DNA of 64,000 nt from Ricordea florida. Lineage: Eukaryota; Cnidaria; Anthozoa; Corallimorpharia; Ricordeidae. Positions 11,169 through 23,065 of the stretch are shown here, in pieces. The position numbers were made by a program, and so were the translations under genes. The stretch is taken from contig OX453276.1 in the NCBI GenBank assembly GCA_949710005.1, forward strand, positions 9,817,553-9,881,552, in the 5' to 3' direction. Numbering within the stretch: position 1 is the first letter of the stretch; every line of letters begins with the position of its first letter. The notes below the pieces were generated by a model. That model worked only from the letters and a program-made list of their open reading frames with translations, was not told where the DNA came from and searched no databases.

Positions 11169-12020
11169 ATGGCAGATCTACTCCAAAAATTTAAAAGAAA
11201 AAGCAGGAAAAGCAGTTCCACATCAAGTGAAGAGGATAACAGATCACCACGAGATAAAAAACCCAAATTTGAACCACTGGACGAGAATAGCGACCACGAC
11301 GAACTACATTCGGTGTTGGATATGGCGGAGGGAGTTTTACCTAAACTCGACATTGTGCTACAAAAGCTAGAAACGCTGGAAACGAAACTGGACAGTCTGG
11401 AAAAGTATGTGAAAAACGTGGATGCTAAAGTAAATGATTTGAGTTTGAAAGTGGAATCCCTTGATTCAACTACAAAGAAGGCTATAAAGTCGATCGATGA
11501 ATTGGACAAAGGAATGTCATTCCTCAACAGCGAGGTTGAACATCTGAAGAAGCTAGAGAAGGATTGCGCCGCTTTCAGGCAAGAGGTTTTGTACATGGGA
11601 GTTTATCAGAGAAGAGAGAACCTTCGCTTCTATGGAATAGACGAAGACCCTGAAGGTGCGGAAGACACACAACAGGTCCTAGTTGAATTTATGCAGTCAG
11701 AGCTTGGAATTGATGATGCCTTCGACATAGAATTTCAAAGGGTCCACAGAATTGGTACCTTTAATTCCGAAGCTACTAAACCACGACAGATCATCGCGCG
11801 TTTTCTCCGCTACCCGGATCGTGAAAGGGTCCTAAGGAATGCTAGAAAGTTGAAAGGTAAACATTTTGGAATCTCTGCTGATTTCCCTAAAGAAATCGTA
11901 GATCGAAGAAAGGAGTTGCTGCCTAAATTTTTTGCGGCAAAGAAGGCGGGCAAGTCAGCATATTTTAGTCGAGCTGAGCCGGACAAACTATTTATTGACG
12001 GCAGATTAATTTCTTCTTAG
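11169..12020 (+). CDS. LINE ORF1 protein, L1 ORF1p-like
   Basis: 283 codons, intact. Residues 1-45 are Ser/Lys-rich and charged. About 55-135 is a long coiled coil with leucine heptads (LETLETKLDSLEKYVKNV). From about 140 to 235 it follows the L1 ORF1p RRM pattern (RRENLRFYGIDED; FQRVHRIG; RQIIARFLRY) and the end resembles the ORF1p C-terminal domain (FPKEIVDRRKELLPKF). Such proteins trimerise, bind the LINE RNA and act as nucleic-acid chaperones in the ribonucleoprotein. It lies about 90 bases after the LINE 5' end and upstream of ORF2. The start is the first ATG in frame. Confidence 0.85.
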   Translation: MADLLQKFKRKSRKSSSTSSEEDNRSPRDKKPKFEPLDENSDHDELHSVLDMAEGVLPKLDIVLQKLETLETKLDSLEKYVKNVDAKVNDLSLKVESLDSTTKKAIKSIDELDKGMSFLNSEVEHLKKLEKDCAAFRQEVLYMGVYQRRENLRFYGIDEDPEGAEDTQQVLVEFMQSELGIDDAFDIEFQRVHRIGTFNSEATKPRQIIARFLRYPDRERVLRNARKLKGKHFGISADFPKEIVDRRKELLPKFFAAKKAGKSAYFSRAEPDKLFIDGRLISS

Positions 12021-12361
12021 TTTTGCCGCTTGAACTTTATTTTGCTTCCTGTTTTGAAATTTAAATGGAGCCTCCAGTTTTAACTTATACGTTCTTCCTT
12101 GCCATTTCATCTGCAAGACCTCGTTTGTTAGTGGCTTAATCAACAGCTTAGGCTGGCTACTATTTTAGGGTTTTTTCCGATGTTATTGTGTAACCTTATG
12201 TTTGTTGTTAACACCGTTAATTATCGTAATTGTTTTTGTCCTTTTTTCCTTTGGAGAGGCTATATTACCATATTTTAAATTCAGTTCCACATACCCTTTT
12301 CACAGTGTTTTCGTATACTAAACAGCAGGGTAAATTTCTTATTGTCTTTTTTGATGTTTAA

Positions 12362-12608
12362 TTCACAAAGCACAGTATAGACTTTGGATTGTTTTCGCTT
12401 AATGCTCGAGGGATTAGAACATTTGAGAAACGAAAGGCGCTCTTTCAGTGGCTGAACAAAGACAAGGCGGACATAATCTTTTTACAAGAAACTTATAGTA
12501 CGCCAGACGTTGAAAATATATGGAAATCTCAGTGGAAAGGTGATCTTTATTTTGCACATGGCTCGGAACATAGTAGGGGGGTTTCGATTCTTATAAAAGA
12601 AAAGTTAA
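12362..12608 (+). pseudogene. LINE ORF2, start of endonuclease domain
   Basis: Encodes the N-terminal strands of an apurinic-type endonuclease: SLNARGI (catalytic Asn), FLQETY (catalytic Glu) and HGSEHSRGV. This enzyme nicks target DNA to prime reverse transcription. No ATG precedes the domain after the upstream stop, so the start is lost or unrecognised. The frame is broken at the TTAA site 12605-12608 by the 4.7-kb transposon and resumes at 17304. Confidence 0.8.
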
Positions 12609-12905
12609 AGTGCCCCTGCGACGAAAAAACACACTTTTACTTCGGAGCAATTTGTGTAAAGAATGTTGTATTGGGTTTAATACTGTCACTAGAAGTTGAT
12701 AAAAACAAGCAGCAAACCTTCGATCATTGTTTTTTCCGCTTCAAAGTCTCCCAAAAATCGTCCGCCATTACTGAAAACTCGTTCCATCTGAGCCTGCATT
12801 TGTACAGCAGACAACTTGGTCGTGACGTCGTTCGCTGTTTTCCTCCTTGTTTACGACCTAAATTGTTGTTCACGTTCTCATTTGCAGCGCTTTTCGCCCT
12901 CTTTT

Positions 12906-15192
12906 ATGATGTCTACAATATCCGACGAAGAACCTTTGGATAATTTAAGTAGTGAAAATTCTTCTGAAGCGTCTGAGGATAGTTTTGTTTCGGCAAACGA
13001 AGACTTTTTGCCGAACGACGAACCGAACAAGGAAGAGCCGAGTTCTTCGAGCAAGTAGCTCAAGAAGAAGAAGAGGAAATTCTATGGAGCAGGTTTTCTG
13101 GAGTAGAACCCGTGGAAAACTGGTTTGTGTTCTCCTTGTCATGTTTACTTGCCTAATAGACACAAACTCTTTGATCGCTAGCTACCTTAGTTTCTATTAT
13201 TGAACCACGTTCTTTTCGTATCACTTTGATCTCTTTGTATAAAGTGTTACTCTATGTGCAAACGTAAATTTGAGAATTTAACACTTTATTTCTAAGGTGC
13301 AAATGTTCCAACTTGGAATATGTCGTGAACCACGAAGAGTGCAGATGCTGCATAGAGGTGAACCGGTGTTGGGAAAGAATGGAGGGGATAGAGCAAGAAG
13401 GCGAATGCATAACTTTCACATCCTGGTTTCGTTACAGTTTGTTTAAATAGATGAATTCTTCACGCTGCTGGCGCCGGCTTTAAAACGAAACAGAAAAAGT
13501 CCTACACCACAAGGTTGGCTCATGGAGACACAGCATAGCACGAGTAAGTTTACATGAACTTTTGCAGATGTATATGTTGTAGTTCAATTTTATCCTTGGT
13601 TTAATGATCTCTCCTACTAAATTCAGGTACACTAAGTTCTATACTGCTACATTCAATTTTGCCAAACTAAATTTTGAGACTTCTTCAGGGAATAAATACA
13701 ACTAACAAAGGACAAAATACAAAGCATATTCGCGTGCCTAACTTAAACTTTCCGGGGAAGTGAATCATCTCCAGAAATCTTGGACACGCGAGCGATTGCG
13801 TAATCAAATTTCGTGTTTCGGACTGGATCATGTTCGCCAAATTTTATAGGGATTTGTATGGAAATCGTAAATAAACAGCGAATATTTTCCAAAAGAGGTA
13901 AAGATAGCAAAAATGTGCAAGTGTGGCCTAATAGGCTGATATATAATGAGACATTTTTAAGAAAATCATGGCAAAGTAAACGAAATTAATGTGTATTTGC
14001 GAAATTTTTCTTTCCGAGTTGGAGTGCATTAAATTTAACAGGATCTGTATAACATTTTCAACGAAATCGGGAAGAAGCGTAGTTTTTAAAATGCGATTTC
14101 CGAAAAAGTAAGCATGATGGGAGAAATGTGCAACCAGACGTAATAAAAACATGCTTTAACCTAGCTGACAAAACCGTTTATAAGCTGTGTAGTTTACCTT
14201 TCATGTGTATTTGCTCTGATTGAAAACCATCCACAAATGCCGTCGAGCAGAATCCATTGAAATCCCACGGTAAAATCCGCAAAATATGCCGAGTTCAAGA
14301 AGCGATATCTCGGCCACAATTGCCTCACATTTCGCTCAGAAGGCATCATTTGAAAGGTGTTTTCTTCCTTTTGTAAAATATCTATCGATCACGTTGGCCG
14401 GCAGCCTTTATAGGAGCATGCTTTCTGTTTTTCTCAACTGATTTTGAGCATCGGCGTGCCCTAAAACATGAGCCCACACCCAAGCCTTGCGGTCAGTGGA
14501 AATTACCAGTTTGGTAATGGTTCTTTGTTTTCTTCGAAAACGATATAAAACGAAAACAACCGATATGATTTCCCGTAATTATACTAGAACTACAGCACCA
14601 GATACTGCACAAAATTCATGATCACAGTACGTGCGGAGTATTTTTTTAAGCAAAGCCGCGCACCGGTACGCGGGCTCAAATGTCCAAGATTTCTGGAGAT
14701 GATCACTGAAATATGCTGTAAGGGGATGTTGCATAATACATATGTTACTATGTGTTGTTGCATTTTGGGGGTTATACGATCAACTCTAATCAGATGTGCA
14801 AATAACTGTGCATGATTTTGAAGAGTATATTATTATAAACGATTCAATGTGTATATATTGTAGTTCAATTTTATCCTTGGTTCAAATTTTATTTGCCTTT
14901 GTTTTCTGGTATGGTAATGTATGATAATGAGTTTCAAACCGAGGAAAATAAAATTTGAACAACAATTTAGAAATTACATGAGTAATTTTGGCAGGGATTA
15001 CACACAATATAATGTACAACTTGTTTTCCACAGGTTCCTTTGGGCCATTGCTTACAGTTTGTAAGACTTGTATGGGGATATGTTGGGGCATCAAACCGTC
15101 TTCCTCTACCTAGCTGTGTTTACAACAGCATCAGGAAAACTTTTCCAACTGCCAAAGAAGAGGGATTGCAGGGATATGAGGAAGATGATTAA
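12906..15192 (+). pseudogene. P2X7 intracellular-domain-like gene, three exons
   Basis: Exon 1 starts at ATG 12906 with an acidic Ser/Glu-rich segment; after a frame slip it reads VEPVENW and ends in a GT donor near 13107. Exon 2 (about 13298-13543, after TTTCTAAG) completes NWCKCSNL and gives HEECRCCIE, the Cys-rich core of the P2X7 cytoplasmic (ballast) domain, then HPGFVTVCLNR after another slip. Exon 3 (about 15031-15192, after TTCCACAG) encodes FVRLVWGYVG, LPLPSCVYNSIR and FP, the family's end. Stand-alone genes with this Zn/palmitoylated-type domain are common in cnidarians. Several frameshifts and stops make it non-functional. Confidence 0.65.
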
Positions 15193-15649
15193 TGTGATAA
15201 AGTTTAACAAATAATTATTTTTATACCCAATGGCACTTAGTGTAGCTAGGAAGAAGCAATGTAGTTAGGTATATTAACATTGAAAACTTTTTTGGATAGG
15301 AAATTTACAACTAGCAGATTACCAACTGATCCTGTTATTAATAAAAGGTGTATTGGTTGTAATCTCTCACGGCCAATTTACTCTCACTAGTCATTTCTCC
15401 TGGTAACTGGTTGTTTCGCTCCATACCAGTTCACCCCCTATTAGAGGTCATTTTGCCCCCAATTCAGAGTTTTTCAGTTTTGAAAATGTACTGAACTGCA
15501 CACTTCAAAAGTATTGACAAACCTAGAAATAACTCCATACACAAATTCCTTTTTCAATTTAAGCAGTGCAGACAAATGAAACCATCATGAGAAAATTCGA
15601 GTTTGGGGCAAAATCACCCTAGAGTATTTCCAACAACAAAGGTTGTTTC

Positions 15650-16979
15650 TGGTTTTGGTCTCTGTTGATTTATAAATGCCCTAGCTTGCACTTGTACTGC
15701 AGCATTGCCCTTTTTATGGCCTTTCCTTGGATTTCCACAGGTCCTACACACTGGTTATCCTCTTTTTCTTCCAGCAACTGTTGTGTTTTGTGTCATTGGT
15801 TGTAGCTCTGCATCTGTAGAAAAAAGAAGTACTAACTACCCTCTGGAATGTACATTGACAAGTTTGGAACAATTTCATAGTCACTATCACTTGTTTGAGA
15901 AGTTTTTTAATTTATATTCATTTGATTATTTGCACTAGACACGGCCTGTGGGCTAAGCTGTAAACAGCCTCAATCAAATAGCCTTTGAAATTATTATCAC
16001 ATGACAGTGGATTACATAAATCTAACAACTATCAATACCAGAACAGATAGGAGGACATATCACTGTCTCCTTTGCTTTTTGCCAGTTGTATTCGGTTTTA
16101 GCTGCATCTTTGTCCTCCTTGTCCGGGATCATAGTGTGTAGGGCTGCTGGTTCCTGTTCTGCCAGTTCATCCATTACACCCTTTAACTCCTCTCTTGCCG
16201 CTGACGTCCTCCTTCTGCCGCGAATCGTGGGACGATGCAGCTTGAGAATCCAAAATTTCTTTTACGATCTAAGAAAAAATGAAACATTTCCAATCTACTA
16301 CGAAGGAAATTTTAACAGGCCAGTAGAAATGTCAGTTCTACGCACTGATGAAGGACATCATCTCATCGTGTTTATATGTACCATTTACATATGAAGGTAC
16401 AGTCAACCTTGGCATAAAGTGCTCAATGCTGTGATAGCAGAGCTAAGTATACAGTATATAAGTATTTTCAAACTTATATGTACCATTTATATATATTCAG
16501 TATACATCTCATTGGCCACGACATGTGCCACTTTATAACTTATTAGGCGTTTTTGTGTAAGACAGATAATACAGTCGTTATCGGAATATTTTGGAAGCTC
16601 CCACACGACCAAATGCAGTTATCCCTATTATTTATGCAACTTTAATCGAACGTAAACAAACTACGAAAACACGTGGACTTACCTTTCGACGAGATCGCGC
16701 TGAGGATGGTTTTTCTGGTCCTTTTCTATGGATAGTAGGAACTGAACATGGGAGAAGTTTTCGCCTTAATCCTTCCACATGCAGAGTTCTCTCGAAGCAG
16801 TCTTCCAAAAAGCGATATAACAAAAACTCCTTTTGGGTTAAAATTTGCGCAGCGAGTACGCACAAAGCAAACCCACTTCTCCTGCTCCGACTTATTTACG
16901 GGACTACGATGTAATGAAATCCCAGCAGCATGGTTTGAACGATTGCTGCAATCTTGTACTATGCTTGGGCTTCCGTCAT
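15650..16979 (-). pseudogene. THAP zinc-finger gene, decayed, multi-exon
   Basis: Exon 1 (about 16979-16683) shows a THAP DNA-binding domain split over two frames: ISLHRSP, EKWVCFVR and, after a slip, EDCFERTLH and SVPTI. It ends at a good donor (AAG/GTAAGT). Exon 2 starts after TTTTTCTTAG at 16268 and joins in frame (IVKEILDSQAASS); a frame slip follows. A third piece after TTTCTACAG (about 15810-15650) encodes a Cys/His patch, VCRTCGNPRKGHKKG, after a stop. THAP domains occur in transposases and host regulators. I see no transposase catalytic domain here. Confidence 0.55.
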
Positions 16980-17303
16980 TTATGTTGGGTAAGGTACTGG
17001 TGATAAAAGTCGCAAAAAACGATTGTGAATTGAGTACAGAACTCTGTATGGCAATTAGCCATATGCATTTTTCGTGTTGAGCCTTTGACGTCACTTCCTT
17101 TAATCCCAAGGAGGCATTCAGATCTACTTCCGGAACAAGACCAAATAATGGCGGTCGCAAAATCTCGAATAAAACGGTTAGAAAAAGTTGACTTCTGTTG
17201 CTCGAAATGGATCGAAATTTGGCAAGGTAAGTGAGAGAGTCATATTCTACACGAAAATGGAAAAAGATAAAATGTGAAAAATTTGATCACAGGGGCACTT
17301 TAA

Positions 17304-20300
17304 GTTTTGAATTGAAATCGTATACGCATGATAATGAGGGCCGCTTTATTATTTTAAAGGCCAATGTACAGGAGCAACCTTTTATCTTTGTCAATATTTA
17401 CGCTCCAAATAAGGCAAGTGAGCAGAGCATATTTTTCAGGAAATTCAAACTGCGCTTGACAGTTTGAATATAGAAGCTGACTGTGATATAATCATTGGAG
17501 GAGACTTCAATGTAATTCTAAATCCTGAGCTCGGTGGTTTAGGAGGAAAGCCCAAATTAAAAGAATCGGTTAAAATAATAAACCAAATCCGTTCTTCGTT
17601 TGACTTAATAGACATCTGGAGGGTTAGAAATCCAGACGTTAAACGCTTTTCTTGGCGGCAGAAAAATCCCGTAATCCAACGTCGATTGGATTTTTGGTTA
17701 ATTTCTAGTAGCACACAAGATGATATAGAGAGTGCAGATATCATTCCTGCAATTAAATCCGATCACTCGGCAATAACATTGTCTATAAACGGAATCGAAG
17801 AACAACACCACGGTCCTTCCTTTTGGAAATTTAATGCAAGCTTAATTGATGATGAAAATTTTGTATCGCTCATAAGAGATAAATACTGCACATGGATTGA
17901 GGAGGGTAAAGAAACCGACGATCCCCGGGTTCTGTGGGATTATATTAAATATAAAATTCGACAAGAAACGATAGCCTATAGTAAATGCAAAGCTAGGGAG
18001 AGAAGGGCAACATTGCTTAGTCTGGAAAAGCAAATTCAGGAATGTCAACTAGCATGTGATAAATATCCAAGCTCAAAAAATCTGAACGAGTTGGAAATTC
18101 TTCAAACAGACTATGATCGTCAGTACGAGTTTATAGCTCAAGGAGCAATTATAAGATCAAGAGCGAACTGGTACGAATACGGCGAAAAAAGTAATAAGTA
18201 CTTTTTGAATTTGGAAAACTGTCGAAAGAAAAAAAGTTGCATAAGAAAACTTAACACAGAAAATGATAAAATTGCATCAAATCCTAAAGAGATTTTAAAT
18301 GAAATTCAATTCTTTTATGCAAACCTTTATGATAAGAAAGTTGACCATTCTGATGAAGATTTAATGGAAACTTTCCTTAGTAAAGTGGATAACAATACTT
18401 TAACAGACGAACAACGGGATACATTGGACAAAAAACTTACTATAAGCGAATGCTTCGCGGCCTTAAAACCTTTCCAGAAAAACAAAACACCCGGAAACGA
18501 CGGACTTACAGTTGAGTTTTACCTCGCATTCTGGCCCCTCGTTGGAAAATGTCTCGTTGAGTGTCTAAATTTCGCGCATCGTCACGGTGAACTGTCCACC
18601 TCGCTGAAACAAGCAATGATGACTTTACTTGAGAAGAAAGATAAAGATAAAAGACTTTTAAAAAACTGGCGCCCAATTTCATTAATTAATGTAGACGTTA
18701 AAATTGCGTCAAAAGCACTGGCAAAAAGATTGGAACCAATTTTACCCAGTCTCATTCATCATAGCCAAACTGCATTTATAAAAGGAAGATCAATCTTTGA
18801 CGCGATAAGAACAATTGATGATACTCTAGAATATGCAAAGAGAAATAATAGACCCGGGATTTTGGTAGCAATTGATTTTGAGAAGGCTTTTGACTCTTTA
18901 AATAGAAAATTTCTCTTTAAAATTTTGCACAAGTTTTATTTTGGAATCTATTTTAGGCAATGGATCAAGACCCTTTATACAAATTTATCGAGCTGTGTAT
19001 TAAACAATGGTTTTACTACCAATCTTTTCTGTGTTAATCGTGGAGTCCGACAAGGTGACCCGCTTTCACCTTTACTCTTTATTCTTGCCTTGGAAACACT
19101 TACCTGTTATATTCGACAAAATCGTAATATTCATGGATTGACAATTAACAACGAGGAAATAAAACTAACGCTTTTTGCAGATGATATGACGTGTTTCTTA
19201 AGAGACAAGCTTTCTTATTTACACCTATTCGTAACTCTTAAGTTCTTTTCGAGGTTCTCTGGGCTTTTTGTAAATGATGAGAAAACAGAATTATTTGCAA
19301 TCGGACCTCAAAAACTTGTGCGAGAAGAGTTTTATCATAAAGTTTGTACATGAATTAAAATATTAGGCATTTATTTTGATTATCATAAGCCAACAAGAAA
19401 AAGTTCGAATTTTAACTCCATTCTGAAATCTATTAAAAATACCCTTAACATGTGGAAGTGGAGGGGTCTTACATTACTCGGAAGGATTCGGATTGTCAAG
19501 ACGTTTGCAATTCCCAAATTTATGTATAAAGCCTCTCTAATTTCGATCTCAGACGATCTTATAAAAGATGTAAATAAACTGCTCTATGGTTTTATTTGGA
19601 GAGGAAATGACAAGATAAAGCGAACTGCACTTATCAACGATATAGAAAATGGTGGCCTAAAGATGCTCGATATTCAATCTATGATTTTATCACAAAGAAT
19701 TATTACCTTGATAAGATATATTGAAGAATATAGTAGTCCATGGAAAACAATTCAAGACACCTTCTTGGGCGAAGTTGGCGGAAAATTTATTTTGCACTGT
19801 AATTTTGGCACTCGTAAACTTCCTATTTATCTACCGGATTTCTACAAAGAATGCCTTGAAGCATGGTCCGATTTAAACACAACAAACGTTGTTTCCTATG
19901 ACGATGTTATGAATCAAACAATATGGAACAATAAGCATATTCTTATTGAAAAAAGGTCTTGTTTCATAAAATGTCTGGTCGACAACGGAATCTTAAAAAT
20001 AGGAGACTTGATATCTAATACTGGCAGATTTCTCGAGAGTGAAAAGATTTTGCGTTTACAATTATCTCCTATTCTTTATTTCAAATTAATGGGTGTCATC
20101 AATGCCATTCCTAACGAATGGAGACTAATTATCAGACAAAGTCAACAGCATATTTTTTCTCCTTCGAGTGATACTATTCAAATCAACATAGATGGCATAA
20201 ATGTCAATCTATTGAAGGTTAATTCTAAAATGATCTATAATGAATTTAAACGTAAAAAGCAAACTGCACCTTCCGCCCAAATAAAATTAAATAATAAATA

Positions 20301-20428
20301 CCCAGAGCTTTCTGTGGAGTGGAAAAAGATTTACTCTCTACCCTTTACTGTTACTCTCGAAACAAAAGTCAGAGAATTTCAATACAAATTGTTAACTGAT
20401 AACATCGTATTTACGAATGACAAATTAT
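17304..20428 (+). pseudogene. LINE ORF2, endonuclease end and reverse transcriptase
   Basis: Continues the endonuclease (IFVNIYAPN; IIGGDFNVIL; KSDHSAI near the start) and the reverse transcriptase: KTPGNDGLTVEFY, NWRPISLINVD, QTAFIKGR, AIDFEKAFDSL (motif A), GVRQGDPLSPLLF (motif B) and LFADDMT (motif C, catalytic FADD). A frameshift lies near 17431 in a T-run, and a TGA at 19351-19353 stands where Trp would fit. The frame then runs on to the second TTAA insertion. The enzyme would copy the LINE RNA at the nicked target. The order and motifs fit the L1/Tx1 group. Confidence 0.85.
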
Positions 20429-20432
20429 TTAA

Positions 20433-21153
20433 GGTTACGGAACAGGTTCGCAGGTCAAATTTTTACAAAATTGAGATTTTTGGCATACATAAACTATGTG
20501 GTCTAGGCTTTCTTTAGCAGAAAAAATAAATTCGAAATCTCTTTTCGCTCCAGAGATATCGCAAATTTCCTTTTTTGCGTGACTCATTACGTCACAGTTG
20601 ACTAAACCTTCTACGCCGTATTTCTCGGCTAATTTTTTTTTTGAATTTGCCATCTTTGAGCTGATACTTCGCATGCAGGAATTTATCGTAGAATCATGAA
20701 ATTTCGCCCAACGGTGCACGAAACCCTCATCTTCAAAAGTGTGTCGGGCTTTTGCCGATTTCTCTTTCGTTTAGAAGATATAAGTCCTAATGCTGTCTCC
20801 ATCCAAGAAGAGCTCGACAGCCAACTTTAAATTATAATAACTTTGTTTTGAAAGCTGATCTAAAAAATCCCCGACACACTTTTGAAGACAAACATCCGCT
20901 GAGTATCATGCAGTCATTGTTTTCTTGATAAGGTCAAAATCCGACGCGAGTTTGCCGCATTTATAAGCATCGGTCGATTTGCACTTGACTGATCGCAGCT
21001 CGTTTAATATTGAATTTCGCAATTTAAAAACATTTTATCACCGTTCTAGGTTCTATAAGCTTTAAAATGATGTATAGGTTTAGGCAGTTTCCTAAAATTA
21101 CGCGCCCGTGAGGATGGTTTTGCGCAACGCACCCGCGAACCTGTTCCGTAACC
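20433..21153. mobile_element. 721-bp TTAA-target MITE
   Basis: Terminal inverted repeats GGTTACGGAACAGGTTCGC / GCGAACCTGTTCCGTAACC are perfect over 19 bases and are flanked by TTAA (20429-20432 and 21154-21157). Removing it restores the ORF2 reading frame. It has no protein of its own; the minus-strand frame 20719-20435 has no recognisable domain. Its ends differ from the 4.7-kb TTAA element, so it is a second family. Confidence 0.85.
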
Positions 21154-21157
21154 TTAA

Positions 21158-21554
21158 ATTTAAAATGATTGATTCGCCACTTTGCGCCTTTTGTCAAACA
21201 AAAGTTGAATCCCTCGAGCATTTATTTTTCCATTGCGATGTGACAAAAATATTCTGGCAGTCGCTCTCTTCTTGGCTAATCAAACAAAAAATAACTACAA
21301 CTTTCTTAACATTAGAAAACGTCCTCTTTGGAGTGTTTAACGCCATGGATGACTTCCTTATTTTAAATCATCTTATTTTATTAGCTAAATTCTACATCTA
21401 TAAATGTAAATTAGCTATCAAATATCCATCGCTAAATGTCTTCAAAGCGAAAATAAGGGCAACTTTCCAGATAGAGCAAAAAATCGCTTTTAATAATGAT
21501 AAGCTTGACAAACATTACAAAAAATGGAACAAAGTCCTACCCTGTCTGATTTAG
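21158..21554 (+). pseudogene. LINE ORF2, C-terminal region
   Basis: Resumes the ORF2 frame after the MITE with the CCHC-like motif CAFCQTKVESLEHLFFHC, typical of the end of L1/Tx1-type ORF2 proteins, and ends in TAG at 21552-21554. The 3' UTR that follows contains a T-run, a GT-repeat (about 21615-21634) and the A-rich LINE end at 21835. Confidence 0.8.
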
Positions 21555-21849
21555 TTGATAGGCTTAAGCAAGAGAAAATGTAAATTCTCTTGGCTCTAGT
21601 TTTTTTTTTTTTTTTGTGTGTGTGTGTGTGTGTGATTGCGTATGTTGATATTTACTGTATCCGTCCTCTCCTTGGTTTTTTTTTTCTTCGTTTTTCCTCT
21701 ATTTCTTTTTTTTTTTTTTACCAATCAGTTACGTTTTTATGTAAAAGTTTCGATACTTATATTGTTGTAAGTCTTAGTCTTTGTTTATATTATCTACAAA
21801 GCATGTAATAAAAACTAATAAAATACAAACAAAAAATCTGTATTTTATA

Positions 21850-21899
21850 TTTTTTTCTCCAGCGATTGATATCAATTCCTTCTTCGTGAGCTTTTCCAT
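21850..21899 (-). pseudogene. 5' end of the split Cys/His-repeat gene
   Basis: ATG at 21899 opens the frame EKLTKKELISIAGEKN, a SAP/Rho-N-like start matching the N-termini of the E1 and E2 terminal genes. It reads through the 14-base duplication into the repeat region at 11066-10768 once the LINE is ignored. This places the Polinton relic on both sides of the LINE. Confidence 0.65.
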
Positions 21900-22004
21900 T
21901 TATGGCTTAGAATTTCAAGACTTTAATCTGGTTCATTTTTATCACTCAAAAAAAAAATGAGGCTGAGTAATAAAAAAAGATCAGGAAATTTTTAAACACG
22001 AGTC

Positions 22005-22228
22005 ATGCCCAAATCAAAATCCAAAATAAATGTTCCAATCGACAATCTCTTTGACTTCTATAAACAGGGAGGAAAATCATTAGACGTGGAGATGTCTCTT
22101 CTCTCCTTACATACACCGATTCAGAAGGTTATGGAGTCAAAGAAGCAGCTGAGGCACTGGCATCACTCGAATCATTATCTCCAGTACGCGATCGTCTCCG
22201 CAGAAAACTCGAAGTACGAAAAAAATAA
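22005..22228 (+). pseudogene. Unidentified ORF of the Polinton relic
   Basis: ATG at 22005 starts a Lys-rich peptide (MPKSKSKINVPIDNLFDFY). A frame slip near 22100 leads to a second open piece, SEGYGVKEAAEALASLESL, ending at TAA 22226-22228. It lies about 105 bases from, and divergent to, the split Cys/His gene, like divergent gene pairs in E1 and E2. No family is recognised. Confidence 0.35.
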
Positions 22229-22324
22229 TCAGCAGTAGAAACCTCTCTCGCAAACTTCCTATCGCATTGATTGGAAACCCGGCCGACCCTTCGAAACCTT
22301 CTCAACATTCCGATCCAAATGAAC

Positions 22325-22445
22325 TCACGAGAATGATCGCAGAGGGATTTTAATCAGAGCACGAGAATGATCACAGGGGGATTTTGACCACTCTGAGCAG
22401 CTCTCACCAGGGCGCACGAGAATGATCGCAAGGGGATTTTAATAA
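22325..22445. repeat. Three short direct repeats (CACGAGAATGATC)
   Basis: CACGAGAATGATCrCA followed by a G-run and GGATTTT occurs three times at intervals of about 32 and 62 bases. No further function is visible. Confidence 0.6.
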
Positions 22446-22489
22446 CAGAGAATCGTTTTGCGCCAGAATCGGTCTTGTTCGACTACGTT

Positions 22490-23065
22490 GTCTAAGTCTC
22501 TCGCGAACTGACACGCCGCGAGTCCGATGGACTCTTTCCACGGCGATCCGTCTCCATCGGATCCGATGGAGTCCGTTTGCCAACATTTTCCCTGACCCCT
22601 TTCACTATACTCTACGTTGCTGTATATTTTCGAAGTCTCTCGCAAACTGACACGAGGCAAGTCCGATGGACACTTTCCACGGCGACCCGTCTCCATCGGA
22701 TCCGATGGAGTCCGTTTGCCGACATTTTCCCTACCCTTACACTATGCTCAACGTTGCTGTATATTTTCTAAGCCTCTCGCGAACTGACACGCAGCGAGTC
22801 CGATGGACACTTTTCACGGCTACCCGTCTCTATCGGATCCGATGGAGTCCGATTGCCGACATTTTCCCTGACCCCTTTCACTATGCTCTACGTTGCTGTA
22901 TATTTCTAAGTCTCTCGCGAACTGACACGCGGCGAGTCCGATGGACACTTTCCACGGCGACCCGACTCCATCGGATCCAATGAAGTCCGTTTGCCGACAT
23001 TGTCCACCCCTTACAGTATACTCTACGTTGCTGTATATTTTTTAAGTCTCTCGCGAACTTATTTC
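22490..23065. repeat. 137-bp minisatellite with perfect palindrome
   Basis: Units of 136-139 bases are phased by AACTGACACG at about 22505, 22644, 22781 and 22919, with a fifth broken copy at 23055. Most units contain CCATCGGATCCGATGG, a perfect 16-base palindrome. Open frames through it are compositional. Confidence 0.85.

Larger units (their letters stand above)
12609..17299. mobile_element. TTAA-target DNA transposon carrying two decayed genes
   Basis: Ends AGTGCCCCTG / CAGGGGCACT, flanked on both sides by TTAA (12605-12608, 17300-17303). Removing the element and one TTAA restores the LINE endonuclease frame, proving the boundaries. A TTAA target is typical of piggyBac-type elements, but the usual piggyBac end triplet and transposase are not seen. 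Inside are a plus-strand P2X7-C-like gene (12906-15192) and a minus-strand THAP gene (about 16979-15650), both multi-exon and decayed, facing each other. Nothing else is recognised between them. Confidence 0.8.
11081..21835 (+). mobile_element. L1/Tx1-like non-LTR retrotransposon, twice interrupted
   Basis: A full-length-looking LINE bounded by the 14-base duplication ATCTGTATTTTATA (11067-11080 and 21836-21849). It has a short 5' leader, ORF1 (11169-12020), about 340 bases of spacer without a gene, ORF2 (endonuclease, RT, C-terminal CCHC-like region) and a 3' UTR with a T-run, a GT-repeat and an A-rich end. Without the two inserted TTAA elements (4,691 and 721 bp) it would be about 5.3 kb. 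ORF2 has a frameshift and at least one stop, so the copy is dead. Confidence 0.85.

Noticed and set aside
17146-17230. Plus-strand first exon (MAVAKSRIKRLEKVD) near the right end of the TTAA element
   Set aside because: Plausible start and GTAAGT donor, but no downstream exon exists before the element ends 70 bases later.
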